A stretch of 64,000 nucleotides of DNA from Prevotella sp. UBA2725 (GCA_002353825.1 DEKJ01000049.1:15243-79242); one strand, 5' to 3'. Positions 50,805 through 58,575 are shown, numbered from the stretch's first letter. Notes: generated from the sequence alone by a model not told the origin. Made by a program: numbers and translations.

Positions 50805-53120
50805 ATGAAACGATTTGTTTTCATCATGAGCCTGTCTTTCTCGGCCATTGCAGCGATTGCAGGCAAGCCTGAGAAACTCGACACGCTCAACACCTACACG
50901 CTTCAGGACGTGCAGGTGACATCCACACGAGCTACCAAGACTACTCCTGTGGCATTCAAGACACTCAACCAACAACAGATCAAGCAGGTCAACTTCGGTC
51001 AGGATATTCCTTATATCCTCTCGCTGACCCCCTCCGTCACCACAACCTCTGATGCAGGTAACGGCATCGGCTATACTTCTATCCGCGTGCGTGGCGTGGA
51101 TCCTACCCGCATTAATGTCACAGCTAATGGCGTACCGGTAAACGATGCAGAAAGTTCACAGCTCTATTTCGTTGATATGGGCGACCTCGCCTCTTCCGTT
51201 CAGAGTATGCAAATTCAGCGCGGTGCAGGTACCTCTACCAATGGTGCTGGTGCCTTCGGTGCTTCCATCAACATGCAGACTGAGAACATCGGCACAAAGC
51301 CTTTCATCGGCCTCGACCTCAGCGGCGGCTCCTATTACAGTCATAAGGAGACCGTACGCTTCGGTACCGGACTGCTCCACGATCACTGGGGACTGCAGGG
51401 ACGTCTGTCGAACATCGGCAGCAAAGGCTACCTCGACCGTGCATGGACAAAACTCAACTCTTACTTCCTTCAAGGTGGCTACTTCTCCGACAACACGATG
51501 GTGAAGTTACTCACCTGGAACAGTGTAGAGAACACATACCACGCTTGGAACTATACCTCCAAATATGAGCAGAGCCTCTACGGCCGTCGCTACAACTCCT
51601 GTGGAGAATACACCGATGCCAATGGCAATAAAGCATATTATCCTGACCAGACGGATAACTACTGGCAACAAAACTACCAAGCTATCTGGAACCAGCTCTA
51701 TGGGCAGTACTGGAACACGAATGTGACACTCCACTACACTCACGGTTATGGCTATTATAATGAGTATAAAGTAAAAGACTATAGAGATTACGGTCTCTCC
51801 GATACGAAGCACAAGAGTGACCTGACACGTAAGAAAATTATGGAGAATGATCTCTATGGTGTCGTGGCAAGCATCAACTACGATAACAAGTCGAACTACA
51901 AGGCTACGCTCGGTGGCGGATGGAACAAATACATCGGTGACCACTGGGGTGAGGTGCTGTGGACCAAGGACAAGGTGAAGGAGTTCTATCCCGGCTACGA
52001 GTATTACCGCAACCGTGCCTGGAAGTCTGACTTCAACATCTACGCCAAGGAGTCATGGACTTTCCTCCCCGGTCTCAACGCTTATCTCGACCTGCAGTAC
52101 CGCCATGTAGGTTACCGCATGCAGGATCCCCGCGACTATTATATTGATGAGGACCGCACGAAAGGCTATTGGGCACACGACGACTTCGATTTCTTCAACC
52201 CGAAGTTCGGTATCAACTATCAGTTTGATAACCACAACCGTATCTATGCCAGCTACGCTATCAGCCACAAGGAGCCGACACGTAACGACTATCAGGACAA
52301 TGAGATTCAACATCTGAAAGCTGAGAAACTGCAGGATGTAGAGTTTGGCTATCGTTATGAGAGTCCGAAGTTCACAGCAGGTGCCAACTTCTATTATATG
52401 TATTACAACCATCAGTACGTGCTCACAGGCGCTCTGAACGACATCGGCGAGATGATTGCGAACAACGATGGTAAGAGTTCTTACCGTGAAGGTATCGAGC
52501 TCGAAGGTGCTTGGAAGCCTGTCGACTGGTTCCGCTGGGATCTTAATGCAACGTTCTCACGCAGCATCAACAAGAACTGGAAGCAGAGCACGGTGAAGGT
52601 CGATGAGAACAATAAGCCAATCTACGACAAGAACTGGAACAATGTTGCCGGCGAGGACATCATCCTCGGTAACACCCACACGGCGTTCTCTCCAGATGTC
52701 ATCGTGAACAATATCCTCACCTTCAGTTACAAAGGCTTCGTCGCAGCCGTCCAGAGCCAGTATATCGGCGAACAATATCTCACAAACACGGACTTCAAGG
52801 AGATGACCTGTCACGACGAAAACGGCAATGAGACACACGAGACATTGATGCTCAAGGACCATTTCACCACGAACGTCGACCTATCTTACAACTTCAGATG
52901 GAAGCGCCTGGGGTTCAAGAGTGCAACCGTTGGTATCGCTCTCTATAACATCTTCAACGCCAAGTATGATAACAACGGCTGGGGATCTCCACAGATTGCG
53001 AAGACAAAAGACGGTAAGGTCATAGCCTTCAACGACTGGAACACACGCGATATGGATGCAGCCGGTTTTGCACCGAGCGCACCGTTCAACTTCATGGCAC
53101 ATCTGAGCCTGACATTCTAA
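50805..53120 (+). CDS. omr1: TonB-dependent outer-membrane receptor, thiamine-regulated
   Basis: A 771-residue TonB-dependent receptor. The signal peptide is MKRFVFIMSLSFSAIAAIAG. The TonB box region is followed by a plug domain with IRVRGVDPTRINVTANGVPVNDAES and FGASINMQTEN, then a 22-strand-type barrel with an aromatic C-terminus (FNFMAHLSLTF). The TPP riboswitch in its leader and the thiN/pnuT genes downstream identify it as the outer-membrane receptor for thiamine or a precursor (Omr1 in the Rodionov nomenclature; recalled, not verified). A strong terminator-like hairpin follows. Confidence 0.92.
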   Translation: MKRFVFIMSLSFSAIAAIAGKPEKLDTLNTYTLQDVQVTSTRATKTTPVAFKTLNQQQIKQVNFGQDIPYILSLTPSVTTTSDAGNGIGYTSIRVRGVDPTRINVTANGVPVNDAESSQLYFVDMGDLASSVQSMQIQRGAGTSTNGAGAFGASINMQTENIGTKPFIGLDLSGGSYYSHKETVRFGTGLLHDHWGLQGRLSNIGSKGYLDRAWTKLNSYFLQGGYFSDNTMVKLLTWNSVENTYHAWNYTSKYEQSLYGRRYNSCGEYTDANGNKAYYPDQTDNYWQQNYQAIWNQLYGQYWNTNVTLHYTHGYGYYNEYKVKDYRDYGLSDTKHKSDLTRKKIMENDLYGVVASINYDNKSNYKATLGGGWNKYIGDHWGEVLWTKDKVKEFYPGYEYYRNRAWKSDFNIYAKESWTFLPGLNAYLDLQYRHVGYRMQDPRDYYIDEDRTKGYWAHDDFDFFNPKFGINYQFDNHNRIYASYAISHKEPTRNDYQDNEIQHLKAEKLQDVEFGYRYESPKFTAGANFYYMYYNHQYVLTGALNDIGEMIANNDGKSSYREGIELEGAWKPVDWFRWDLNATFSRSINKNWKQSTVKVDENNKPIYDKNWNNVAGEDIILGNTHTAFSPDVIVNNILTFSYKGFVAAVQSQYIGEQYLTNTDFKEMTCHDENGNETHETLMLKDHFTTNVDLSYNFRWKRLGFKSATVGIALYNIFNAKYDNNGWGSPQIAKTKDGKVIAFNDWNTRDMDAAGFAPSAPFNFMAHLSLTF

Positions 53121-53133
53121 AAGTGGAAGATAG

Positions 53134-53184
53134 ATTATAGTTGCAGTGGCCGCGCCTTAGTGCCGGCCACCACAACTATAATCC
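53134..53184 (+). terminator. Long terminator hairpin after the thiamine receptor gene
   Basis: GATTATAGTTG (53134-53144) pairs with CAACTATAATC (53174-53184); an inner GTGGCCG/CGGCCAC stem follows at 53147-53153 and 53165-53171. It is followed by CTATCAAAAAA. It would stop transcription before the cassette and thiN. Confidence 0.75.
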
Positions 53185-53229
53185 TATCAAAAAACACAGC
53201 AAATATTTTGGTGATAACAAAATATTGCC

Positions 53230-53237
53230 TAAATTTG
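53230..53237 (+). promoter_or_regulatory. -7 box of cassette copy 1
   Basis: TAAATTTG, 23 bp before the ATG at 53260. The surrounding leader (AAATATTTTGGTGAT..., GAAAAGAAAGGAATAGGCT) is shared with copy 2 at 55159-55166. Confidence 0.6.
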
Positions 53238-53259
53238 CAAGAAAAGAAAGGAATAGGCT

Positions 53260-53412
53260 ATGACAGAGAACATTGTTATCAATAACCCATCGAGAAAGCT
53301 CGAGGAACTTTTGTACAAAATAGGGGTTATGAAGTACGAGAGACAACAAAAAACTATAAGAGAATACCAGGAAAGAGAAGCGTTACTAAAAAATGACAGA
53401 AGAGGCATTTAG
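53260..53412 (+). CDS. Small helical peptide, cassette copy 1 (antitoxin-like position)
   Basis: A 50-residue peptide, MTENIVINNPSRKLEELLYK followed by IGVMKYERQQKTIREYQERE and a basic tail (KNDRRGI). It is mostly charged amphipathic helix after a short conserved N-terminus. The first ten residues (MTENIVINNP) are identical in copy 2, and the pattern then changes. The stop overlaps the following gene by 20 bp, so translation is coupled. A short charged peptide before a larger protein is antitoxin-like in layout. No family assigned; function unproven. Confidence 0.7.
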   Translation: MTENIVINNPSRKLEELLYKIGVMKYERQQKTIREYQEREALLKNDRRGI

Positions 53413-53887
53413 GGTTAACACTTCCAAAGGTGATCTCTTTGAGATAAAATTTATAACTTATGATAAAGGTTATTTTTCGGAAGGATCAATAGAGAGTTCT
53501 CCTCATAATATAGAAGTTGTAAGTATAGATCTAACAAGAATTAAAGGAAATACTCCAGCAACTTTAGGATCTCTTTCAGAAATAACAAATGGTATAGCCA
53601 CATTCTTCCTTAAAAGAAAGAATGTGGTTATCTGCTATTACTGTGACTTCCTTGGCCCTATTCCCCATACTAACAAAAAGATAACTTGCCAAGCATATAG
53701 AAACAAATTGTTTTCTCTTCTTTTCAAAAGATACATTAGCAAGTTTAATATTTCCGGAGTTATTGACAGAATAATTACTATCCATGGTGTAGAGGATTAT
53801 TTTGTTCATATCATCTACCGCCAACAACACGAGAAGTATGTTAACCTCATAGCCCACAGCATTCATGAAGGATATGATAAACCTTGA
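53393..53887 (+). CDS. DUF6169-like protein, cassette copy 1 (full-length)
   Basis: A 164-residue protein. The N-terminal half (FRVNTSKGDLFEIKFITYD...) is diverged from copy 2; the C-terminal half is nearly identical to it, including ICYYCDFLGPIPHTNKKIT. Differences in the shared DNA there are almost all synonymous. It contains a Cys-Tyr-Tyr-Cys-Asp core and a YFVHIIYRQQHEKY segment near the end. Resemblance to DUF6169 proteins of Bacteroidales is from recollection, not a search. It overlaps the peptide gene before it and thiN after it by 23 bp. The region is AT-rich compared with its neighbours. Confidence 0.7.
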   Translation: MTEEAFRVNTSKGDLFEIKFITYDKGYFSEGSIESSPHNIEVVSIDLTRIKGNTPATLGSLSEITNGIATFFLKRKNVVICYYCDFLGPIPHTNKKITCQAYRNKLFSLLFKRYISKFNISGVIDRIITIHGVEDYFVHIIYRQQHEKYVNLIAHSIHEGYDKP

Positions 53888-54503
53888 ACATTCAGCCGTC
53901 ATTCTTGCCAATGGCGAATATCCAACCCACAAGATACCATTGACAATCCTGAAGCAGCACGACTATCTCTGCTGTTGTGACCTTGCAGGAATGACAGCCA
54001 TCCATAATGGGATCATGCCCGATGCCATTGTCGGTGACGGCGACTCCCTTCCACAAGTCTTCCAACAAAAATATGCCAATATCTTCCATCATGTAGAAGA
54101 GCAGGATGATAACGACCTGACGAAAGCCACAAAGTTTATGTTGTCCCAAGGCCTCAAAAAGATCGTCTATCTCGGAGCCACGGGCCTGCGCGAGGACCAC
54201 ACACTCGCCAACATCTCTCTGATGCCTTATTATCATCAAGCATTAGACATTGAGCCTGTCATGGTCACCGACTACGGCTATTTCACCGTACATGAGGGCC
54301 ACCAAACCATCAACTCCTTTCTCCGCCAGCAGGTCAGCATCTTCAATATCAACTGCACAACACTGCAGAGCCGCGGGCTCTGTTGGGCTGTCTCACCTTT
54401 CACCCAACTCTGGCAAGGAACGCTCAACGAGGCTTTAGGCGACAACTTCGACATTGTCGGAGACGGCACATACATGATTTATCAAACATTCGACGCAAAA
54501 TGA
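53865..54503 (+). CDS. thiN: Thiamine pyrophosphokinase
   Basis: A 212-residue enzyme that makes thiamine pyrophosphate from thiamine and ATP. Family features are AVILANGEYPTH near the N-terminus, DAIVGDGDS (metal/ATP site), EEQDDNDLTKATKF and LGATGLREDHTLANI. ATG at 53865 or 53874 could be the start; both lie inside the end of the cassette gene, so translation is coupled to it. It overlaps pnuT by 4 bp (ATGA). Normally part of the thiamine operon, it is now separated from the riboswitch by a terminator and the cassette. Confidence 0.92.
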   Translation: MKDMINLEHSAVILANGEYPTHKIPLTILKQHDYLCCCDLAGMTAIHNGIMPDAIVGDGDSLPQVFQQKYANIFHHVEEQDDNDLTKATKFMLSQGLKKIVYLGATGLREDHTLANISLMPYYHQALDIEPVMVTDYGYFTVHEGHQTINSFLRQQVSIFNINCTTLQSRGLCWAVSPFTQLWQGTLNEALGDNFDIVGDGTYMIYQTFDAK

Positions 54504-55096
54504 CTGATTACTTAATTGAGCATTGGCTCGACATCACAACGACCATCTTAGGTCTCATCTACATCATATTGGAGTATAGAGCCAGCATTCTCCTTTGGCT
54601 CGTCGGCATCATCATGCCAGCCCTCGACATCGTACTTTATTACACCCACGGTCTCTACGGTGATGCTGCCATGGCAGTCTATTATACCCTCGCTGCCATC
54701 TATGGCTGGATCGTCTGGAAGTTCGGACACAAGCACCAGCAGAAGGAAGGTGAGGAGATGCCTATCACTCACATGCCGAAGCGTCTCTATCCCGCAACAA
54801 TTCTCTTTTTTGTCGTTGCCTGGGTCGTCACCTGGTTCGTCCTCTCCCACTACACCAACAGTAACGTGCCGGTCCTTGACGGCTTCACCAACGCCCTGAG
54901 CTTCGTCGGTCTGTGGGCGCTTGCCCGCAAATACCTCGAGCAGTGGCTCTTCTGGATCCTCGTCGATGCCGTGAGCTGTTACCTATACATCATCAAAGGC
55001 ATTCCTTTCAAAGCCTCCCTCTACGGCCTCTATGTCGTCATCGCCGTCATGGGATACTTCAAGTGGAAAAAAGCCATTGTTAAAGTTAGGAGTTAG
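54500..55096 (+). CDS. pnuT: PnuC-family thiamine transporter
   Basis: A 198-residue inner-membrane transporter with seven hydrophobic segments, of the PnuC (nicotinamide riboside/thiamine) family. Hallmarks are WL.IITTILGLIYIILEYR and the C-terminal WILVDAVSCYLYIIKG. The overlap with thiN by ATGA and the TPP riboswitch nearby point to thiamine (PnuT) rather than nicotinamide riboside. The last codons (IVKVRS, stop) are read from the 35-bp GTTAGGA repeat at 55082-55116. Confidence 0.88.
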   Translation: MTDYLIEHWLDITTTILGLIYIILEYRASILLWLVGIIMPALDIVLYYTHGLYGDAAMAVYYTLAAIYGWIVWKFGHKHQQKEGEEMPITHMPKRLYPATILFFVVAWVVTWFVLSHYTNSNVPVLDGFTNALSFVGLWALARKYLEQWLFWILVDAVSCYLYIIKGIPFKASLYGLYVVIAVMGYFKWKKAIVKVRS

Positions 55097-55116
55097 GAGA
55101 TAGGAGTTAGGAGTTA
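55082..55116. repeat. 35-bp GTTAGGA-type repeat, copy 2
   Basis: Identical over 35 bp to 40966-41000. It supplies the final codons and the TAG stop of pnuT. Confidence 0.9.
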
Positions 55117-55158
55117 AAGAAAACTCGGCAAATATTTTGGTGATTAAAAGATATTCCC

Positions 55159-55166
55159 TAATTTTG
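55159..55166 (+). promoter_or_regulatory. -7 box of cassette copy 2
   Basis: TAATTTTG, 23 bp before the ATG at 55189; same relative position as in copy 1. Confidence 0.55.
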
Positions 55167-55188
55167 CAAGAAAAGAAAGGAATAGGCT

Positions 55189-55326
55189 ATGACAGAGAAC
55201 ATTGTTATCAATAACCCATCAAAGAAACTCGAAGAGCTCATGCGAAAGATTGGAATTAAGAAGCATGAGAGACTGGAAGAACTAAAACACCAGACCCATT
55301 TCGATGAGGTTATCATCCTTAAGTAA
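55189..55326 (+). CDS. Small helical peptide, cassette copy 2
   Basis: A 45-residue peptide. MTENIVINNPSKKLEELMRK is close to copy 1, then IGIKKHERLEELKHQTHFDE and a VIILK tail. It is predicted mostly helix, with many Lys and Glu. Unlike copy 1 it does not overlap the next gene; there is a 15-bp gap. Too short for most gene callers. Function unproven. Confidence 0.65.
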   Translation: MTENIVINNPSKKLEELMRKIGIKKHERLEELKHQTHFDEVIILK

Positions 55327-55341
55327 TGGAGTAAACTTGCC

Positions 55342-55749
55342 ATGACTCATAAATTCTTTAGCGTTCAGACTCCAGATGGTGGCTCATATAATATAGAACT
55401 GTCCTCTTTTGACGACAGTTCTTTTCCAAAAGAAGTAGCAAAAGCTATTTCGCCTTTTATTGATGTTGTCAATATTGATTTAACAAGAGCCAGAAAAGAA
55501 AGAACAGCTTCTATCAGAACTCTATCCATAATAACAAGTCGAATTGCTGAGTATTTTTTAGAGCGTCAAAATCTTGTTATCTGTTATTATTGTGATTTTC
55601 TCGGTCCTATTCCACATACCAACAAAAAGATAACTTGTCAAGCATATGGCGTAGAGGATTATTTTGTACATATCATCTACCGACAGCAACACGAGAAATA
55701 TGTTGATCTCATAGCTAACAGTATCCATGAAGGATATGATAAACCATAG
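55342..55749 (+). CDS. DUF6169-like protein, cassette copy 2, lacking 29 residues
   Basis: A 135-residue paralogue of the 53393 protein. The N-terminal half (MTHKFFSVQTPDGGSYNIEL...) is diverged. The C-terminal half is nearly identical, but an in-frame 87-bp segment is missing: after KKITCQAY the copy jumps to GVEDYFVHII, where copy 1 has 29 more residues (RNKLFSLLF...RIITIH). Both end HEGYDKP. Whether the short form is functional is unknown. The MITE-like element starts 8 bp after the stop, directly after its target duplication. Confidence 0.68.
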   Translation: MTHKFFSVQTPDGGSYNIELSSFDDSSFPKEVAKAISPFIDVVNIDLTRARKERTASIRTLSIITSRIAEYFLERQNLVICYYCDFLGPIPHTNKKITCQAYGVEDYFVHIIYRQQHEKYVDLIANSIHEGYDKP

Positions 55750-55757
55750 ATATAAAA

Positions 55758-55983
55758 GGCTCTTCCGGTTTTCGGGTTGATACTGCAGATAACCTCGAAG
55801 AGGTTATACTTGAGTAACCCCAGGTAAGGAGCGCAGCGACGCAACCTGGGGTTCGGGTCGAGCGATTTAATCTGACCTGTCGCCCCATTCCTACCCCCAC
55901 GTTTCGGCTGCGTCTCACGTGGGGCTAACCATGTTCAACCTCTTCGAGGTTGTTCTCCTACCAACCCGAAAACCGGAAGAACC
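55758..55983. mobile_element. 226-bp MITE-like non-coding element
   Basis: Terminal inverted repeats: the outer 22 bp match at all but one position (GGCTCTTCCGGTTTTCGGGT and its counterpart). Similarity continues over about 60 bp, including AACCTCGAAGAGGTT. A perfect 8-bp direct repeat ATATAAAA flanks it at 55750-55757 and 55984-55991, as expected of a target-site duplication. Internal stems are CCCCAGGT...ACCTGGGG with GGAGCGCAGCGACGC in the loop, and CCCCACGT...ACGTGGGG. There is no gene inside, so mobility would need a transposase supplied elsewhere. Confidence 0.75.
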
Positions 55984-56031
55984 ATATAAAAAATAATTAC
56001 TAATTAGTAATTACAAATTACATTTTTTTCT

Positions 56032-56039
56032 TACCTTTG
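56032..56039 (+). promoter_or_regulatory. -7 box very close to the TonB receptor start
   Basis: TACCTTTG, only 10 bp before the ATG at 56049; the expected start point leaves a leader of just a few bases. See finding. Confidence 0.55.
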
Positions 56040-56048
56040 CATGCGCTT

Positions 56049-58163
56049 ATGAAAACAACAACGTTTAACAAGCGCAACGCAATCGTCTTCAAGCACTTCA
56101 ACCGCAAGGGCTACAGCCTCTTTGCCGCATTGGGCAAAGTGGTGGTTATCGGCGTCCTTGCTATCCCTACCCTCACCTATGCCAAGGCTGACGGCATCGC
56201 CACAAAGCCAGCAGGAGAGAACAGTGATTCTCTCTCTTTCGGTGAGCAGCAACTTGATGAAGTGCAAATCACAGGATCGCGAGCGCCGCTGACTGCCTCT
56301 CAGTCAGCCAAGATCGTTGAGGTTATCTCGCGCGATGATATCCATCGTGCGGAGGCGCAGACCATCAACGACGTATTGAAATTAGCCACGGGCGTGGATG
56401 TCCGTCAGCGCGGTGGCTTTGGTGTACAGACGGATATCTCCATCAACGGCGGCACGTTCGATCAGATCACGATCCTGCTCAACGGCGTCCCTCTGACCTC
56501 TCCGCAGACAGGTCACAACGCGGCCGACTTCCCCGTGTCACTCGATGACATCGACCACATCGAGGTCTTAGAAGGAGCAGCAGCCCGTGTCTTCGGCTCC
56601 GCTGCATTTTCGGGGGCGATAAATATTGTGACGGCCTCTCCCCAGCCCTCCCCCGTAGGGAGGGAGACAAGCAGAAATGCTAAAATTCAAAAGAGCCATT
56701 CTCTCTCGGGCACTATAGGATTAGAAGCGGGTTCCTTTGGTACCTTTGGTGGTGATGCTCGGGTATCGCTTTCCCCTACCAATACATGGGGAAATTCCCT
56801 TTCCTTCGGCTACACTCAGAGTGATGGTGGTACCGACAACTCATCCTTTCGACATCGCCGCGGTTATTATCAAGGCAACTATGCATCCTCATTAGTAGAT
56901 GTCAACTGGCAGGCAGGCATCACGTCGAAGGACTATGGGGCCAACACGTTCTATTCTGCCCGCTTCCCGAACCAATATGAATGGACACGCCGCTATATCG
57001 GCTCTGCCAATGCCGACTTCCGTCCATTCTTCAAAGAACAGAACTGGCTGAGATCATTCGTCATCAGTCCTACCGTCTATGCCCACCGCGACATCGACCA
57101 TTACCAACTCATCAAAGGAAGCATAGGAGCAGCGAAAGGTGAGAACTATCACCGCCTCGATGTCTATGGAGCATCACTGAATGCCCATTTCGACTGGCTT
57201 CTCGGCAAGACCGCACTCGGTGCTGACATCCGCAAGGAGCATATCCTCTCCACGGCTTACGGAAACCTTATGGATGAGAGCGAATGGAAGAAGATCTCCG
57301 GCTCCGACCGGTCCTACGACCACAAAGGAGACCGCACAAACACAAGTCTGTTCCTTGAGCATAACATTCTTTTAGGGGGTCTCACAGTATCTGCCGGCGT
57401 GATGGCAAACCGTAACACAGGATTGGACAACAAATACCGGTTCTATCCCGGCGTAGATGTCAGCTATCGTCCCAGTGACCACTGGAAGCTCTACCTTAGT
57501 TGGAACAAGGCCCTGCGGCTGCCGACCTTCACCGACCTCTATACGAGCAATGCGGCACAGCAAGGTGATGTCAACCTCAAGCCGGAGAAGAACAACACCT
57601 ACAAGACGGGTGCACGCTTCCGTGTCAATGGTTTCAGCCTCCTTGCCGATGCCTTCTACAGTCGCGGGCGCGACATGATCGACTGGGTGTATGAGACGGC
57701 AGAGTCGAAGAAATACCATGCACTGAACATCGGTAAGCTCGACAACATGGGATTCAACATCGAGACAAAGTTCAACCTCTCAGAACTGCTCTCTGACACC
57801 TATCAGCCAACAACCACTCCCTGGCTTCTGACCCTTGGCTATGCCTACATCCATCAGAAGCACGAGACAGACCGGGAGATATACAAGTCGCTCTATGCCT
57901 TGGAGTATCTGAAGCACAAGTTTGTCGCGACGCTCTCCCACCCGATCGTGGGCCATCTCTCCGCCTCCTGGTCCCTTCGCTGGCAGCAGCGCATGAACGG
58001 CTATCATCCTTACGCCAAACTGGACGGAGCAATAAGATGGACAGAGCGCCACTACCAACTCTATGTCAAGGCCGACAACATCACGGCCCACCGCTACTAC
58101 GACCTTGGCAGCGTGAAGCAGCCAGGACTCTGGATCATGGCCGGAGCAAAGGTCAACCTCTGA
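56049..58163 (+). CDS. TonB-dependent receptor (BtuB-like architecture)
   Basis: A 704-residue outer-membrane receptor. The Bacteroidales-type long N-terminus (RNAIVFKHFNRKGYSLFAALGK) is followed by a hydrophobic signal segment ending near TLTYAKA. The plug has IVEVISRDDIHRAEAQTIND and VRQRGGFGVQTDISINGGTFDQITILL, and its end FGSAAFSGAINIVT is followed by the repeat-derived ASPQPSPVGRET (residues 196-207) before the barrel. The barrel ends AGAKVNL. A vitamin B12 or metal-chelate ligand is possible, but no riboswitch was seen. A terminator follows. Confidence 0.88.
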   Translation: MKTTTFNKRNAIVFKHFNRKGYSLFAALGKVVVIGVLAIPTLTYAKADGIATKPAGENSDSLSFGEQQLDEVQITGSRAPLTASQSAKIVEVISRDDIHRAEAQTINDVLKLATGVDVRQRGGFGVQTDISINGGTFDQITILLNGVPLTSPQTGHNAADFPVSLDDIDHIEVLEGAAARVFGSAAFSGAINIVTASPQPSPVGRETSRNAKIQKSHSLSGTIGLEAGSFGTFGGDARVSLSPTNTWGNSLSFGYTQSDGGTDNSSFRHRRGYYQGNYASSLVDVNWQAGITSKDYGANTFYSARFPNQYEWTRRYIGSANADFRPFFKEQNWLRSFVISPTVYAHRDIDHYQLIKGSIGAAKGENYHRLDVYGASLNAHFDWLLGKTALGADIRKEHILSTAYGNLMDESEWKKISGSDRSYDHKGDRTNTSLFLEHNILLGGLTVSAGVMANRNTGLDNKYRFYPGVDVSYRPSDHWKLYLSWNKALRLPTFTDLYTSNAAQQGDVNLKPEKNNTYKTGARFRVNGFSLLADAFYSRGRDMIDWVYETAESKKYHALNIGKLDNMGFNIETKFNLSELLSDTYQPTTTPWLLTLGYAYIHQKHETDREIYKSLYALEYLKHKFVATLSHPIVGHLSASWSLRWQQRMNGYHPYAKLDGAIRWTERHYQLYVKADNITAHRYYDLGSVKQPGLWIMAGAKVNL
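56633..56668. repeat. GC-rich palindromic element inside TonB receptor coding region
   Basis: Same 35-bp sequence as at 39549-39584 (CCTCTCCCCAGCCCTCCCCC, then GTAGGGAGGGAGA). It is translated in frame as ASPQPSPVGRET at the plug/barrel junction, a loop region that tolerates insertion. Confidence 0.88.
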
Positions 58164-58173
58164 TTCTATTAGG

Positions 58174-58207
58174 TTCAGCATGCCGGTATCTATGCCGACA
58201 TGCTGAA
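58174..58207 (+). terminator. Terminator hairpin after the TonB receptor gene
   Basis: TTCAGCATG (58174-58182) pairs with CATGCTGAA (58199-58207), then AAAAC. It has a weak U-tail but sits 10 bp after the stop. Confidence 0.6.
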
Positions 58208-58334
58208 AACATAGAGATACTTTTCCTTTTTGCAGCGGGAAATGAATTTAGATATCCACCTTAATTTTTTATCTCCTCAACATTTAGGCAATATATAGCA
58301 GCACAATTCTTTTACCTTATTTGACAAAAATAAC

Positions 58335-58462
58335 TTCTGTGTGGTGATAACGGTACTAATAAAGGTGAATAGGCTTTTCTCTCGCAGATCTCTCAGATAC
58401 GCGAGAGAAAATTAAGCCATTGCGTCCTTAACAATTCTTAGTACGAATATCACCACACAGAA
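58335..58462. repeat. 128-bp element with 15-bp terminal inverted repeats in a 412-bp gap
   Basis: TTCTGTGTGGTGATA at 58335-58349 and its exact reverse complement at 58448-58462. Inside is a CTCTCGC...GCGAGAG stem. The flanks are AAAATAAC on the left and AAAATAAA on the right, a near-duplication. No gene is recognised in 58164-58575. It could be a small mobile element, or a structured leader of the sigma-factor operon. Confidence 0.6.
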
Positions 58463-58575
58463 AAAATAAATAAGGAGGAGCCTGTCTTGCCGAGTTTGAT
58501 AAAAATATTTTTCGGTATCTGCGTAGCGCTTTCAGGTCTTTGTCGTATTATAGATAAACGCATCCGAGATTCAGA

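Noticed and set aside
53865..53887. Overlap of the cassette gene and thiN as evidence of a fusion protein
   Set aside because: The two genes are in different frames; the overlap only indicates translational coupling.
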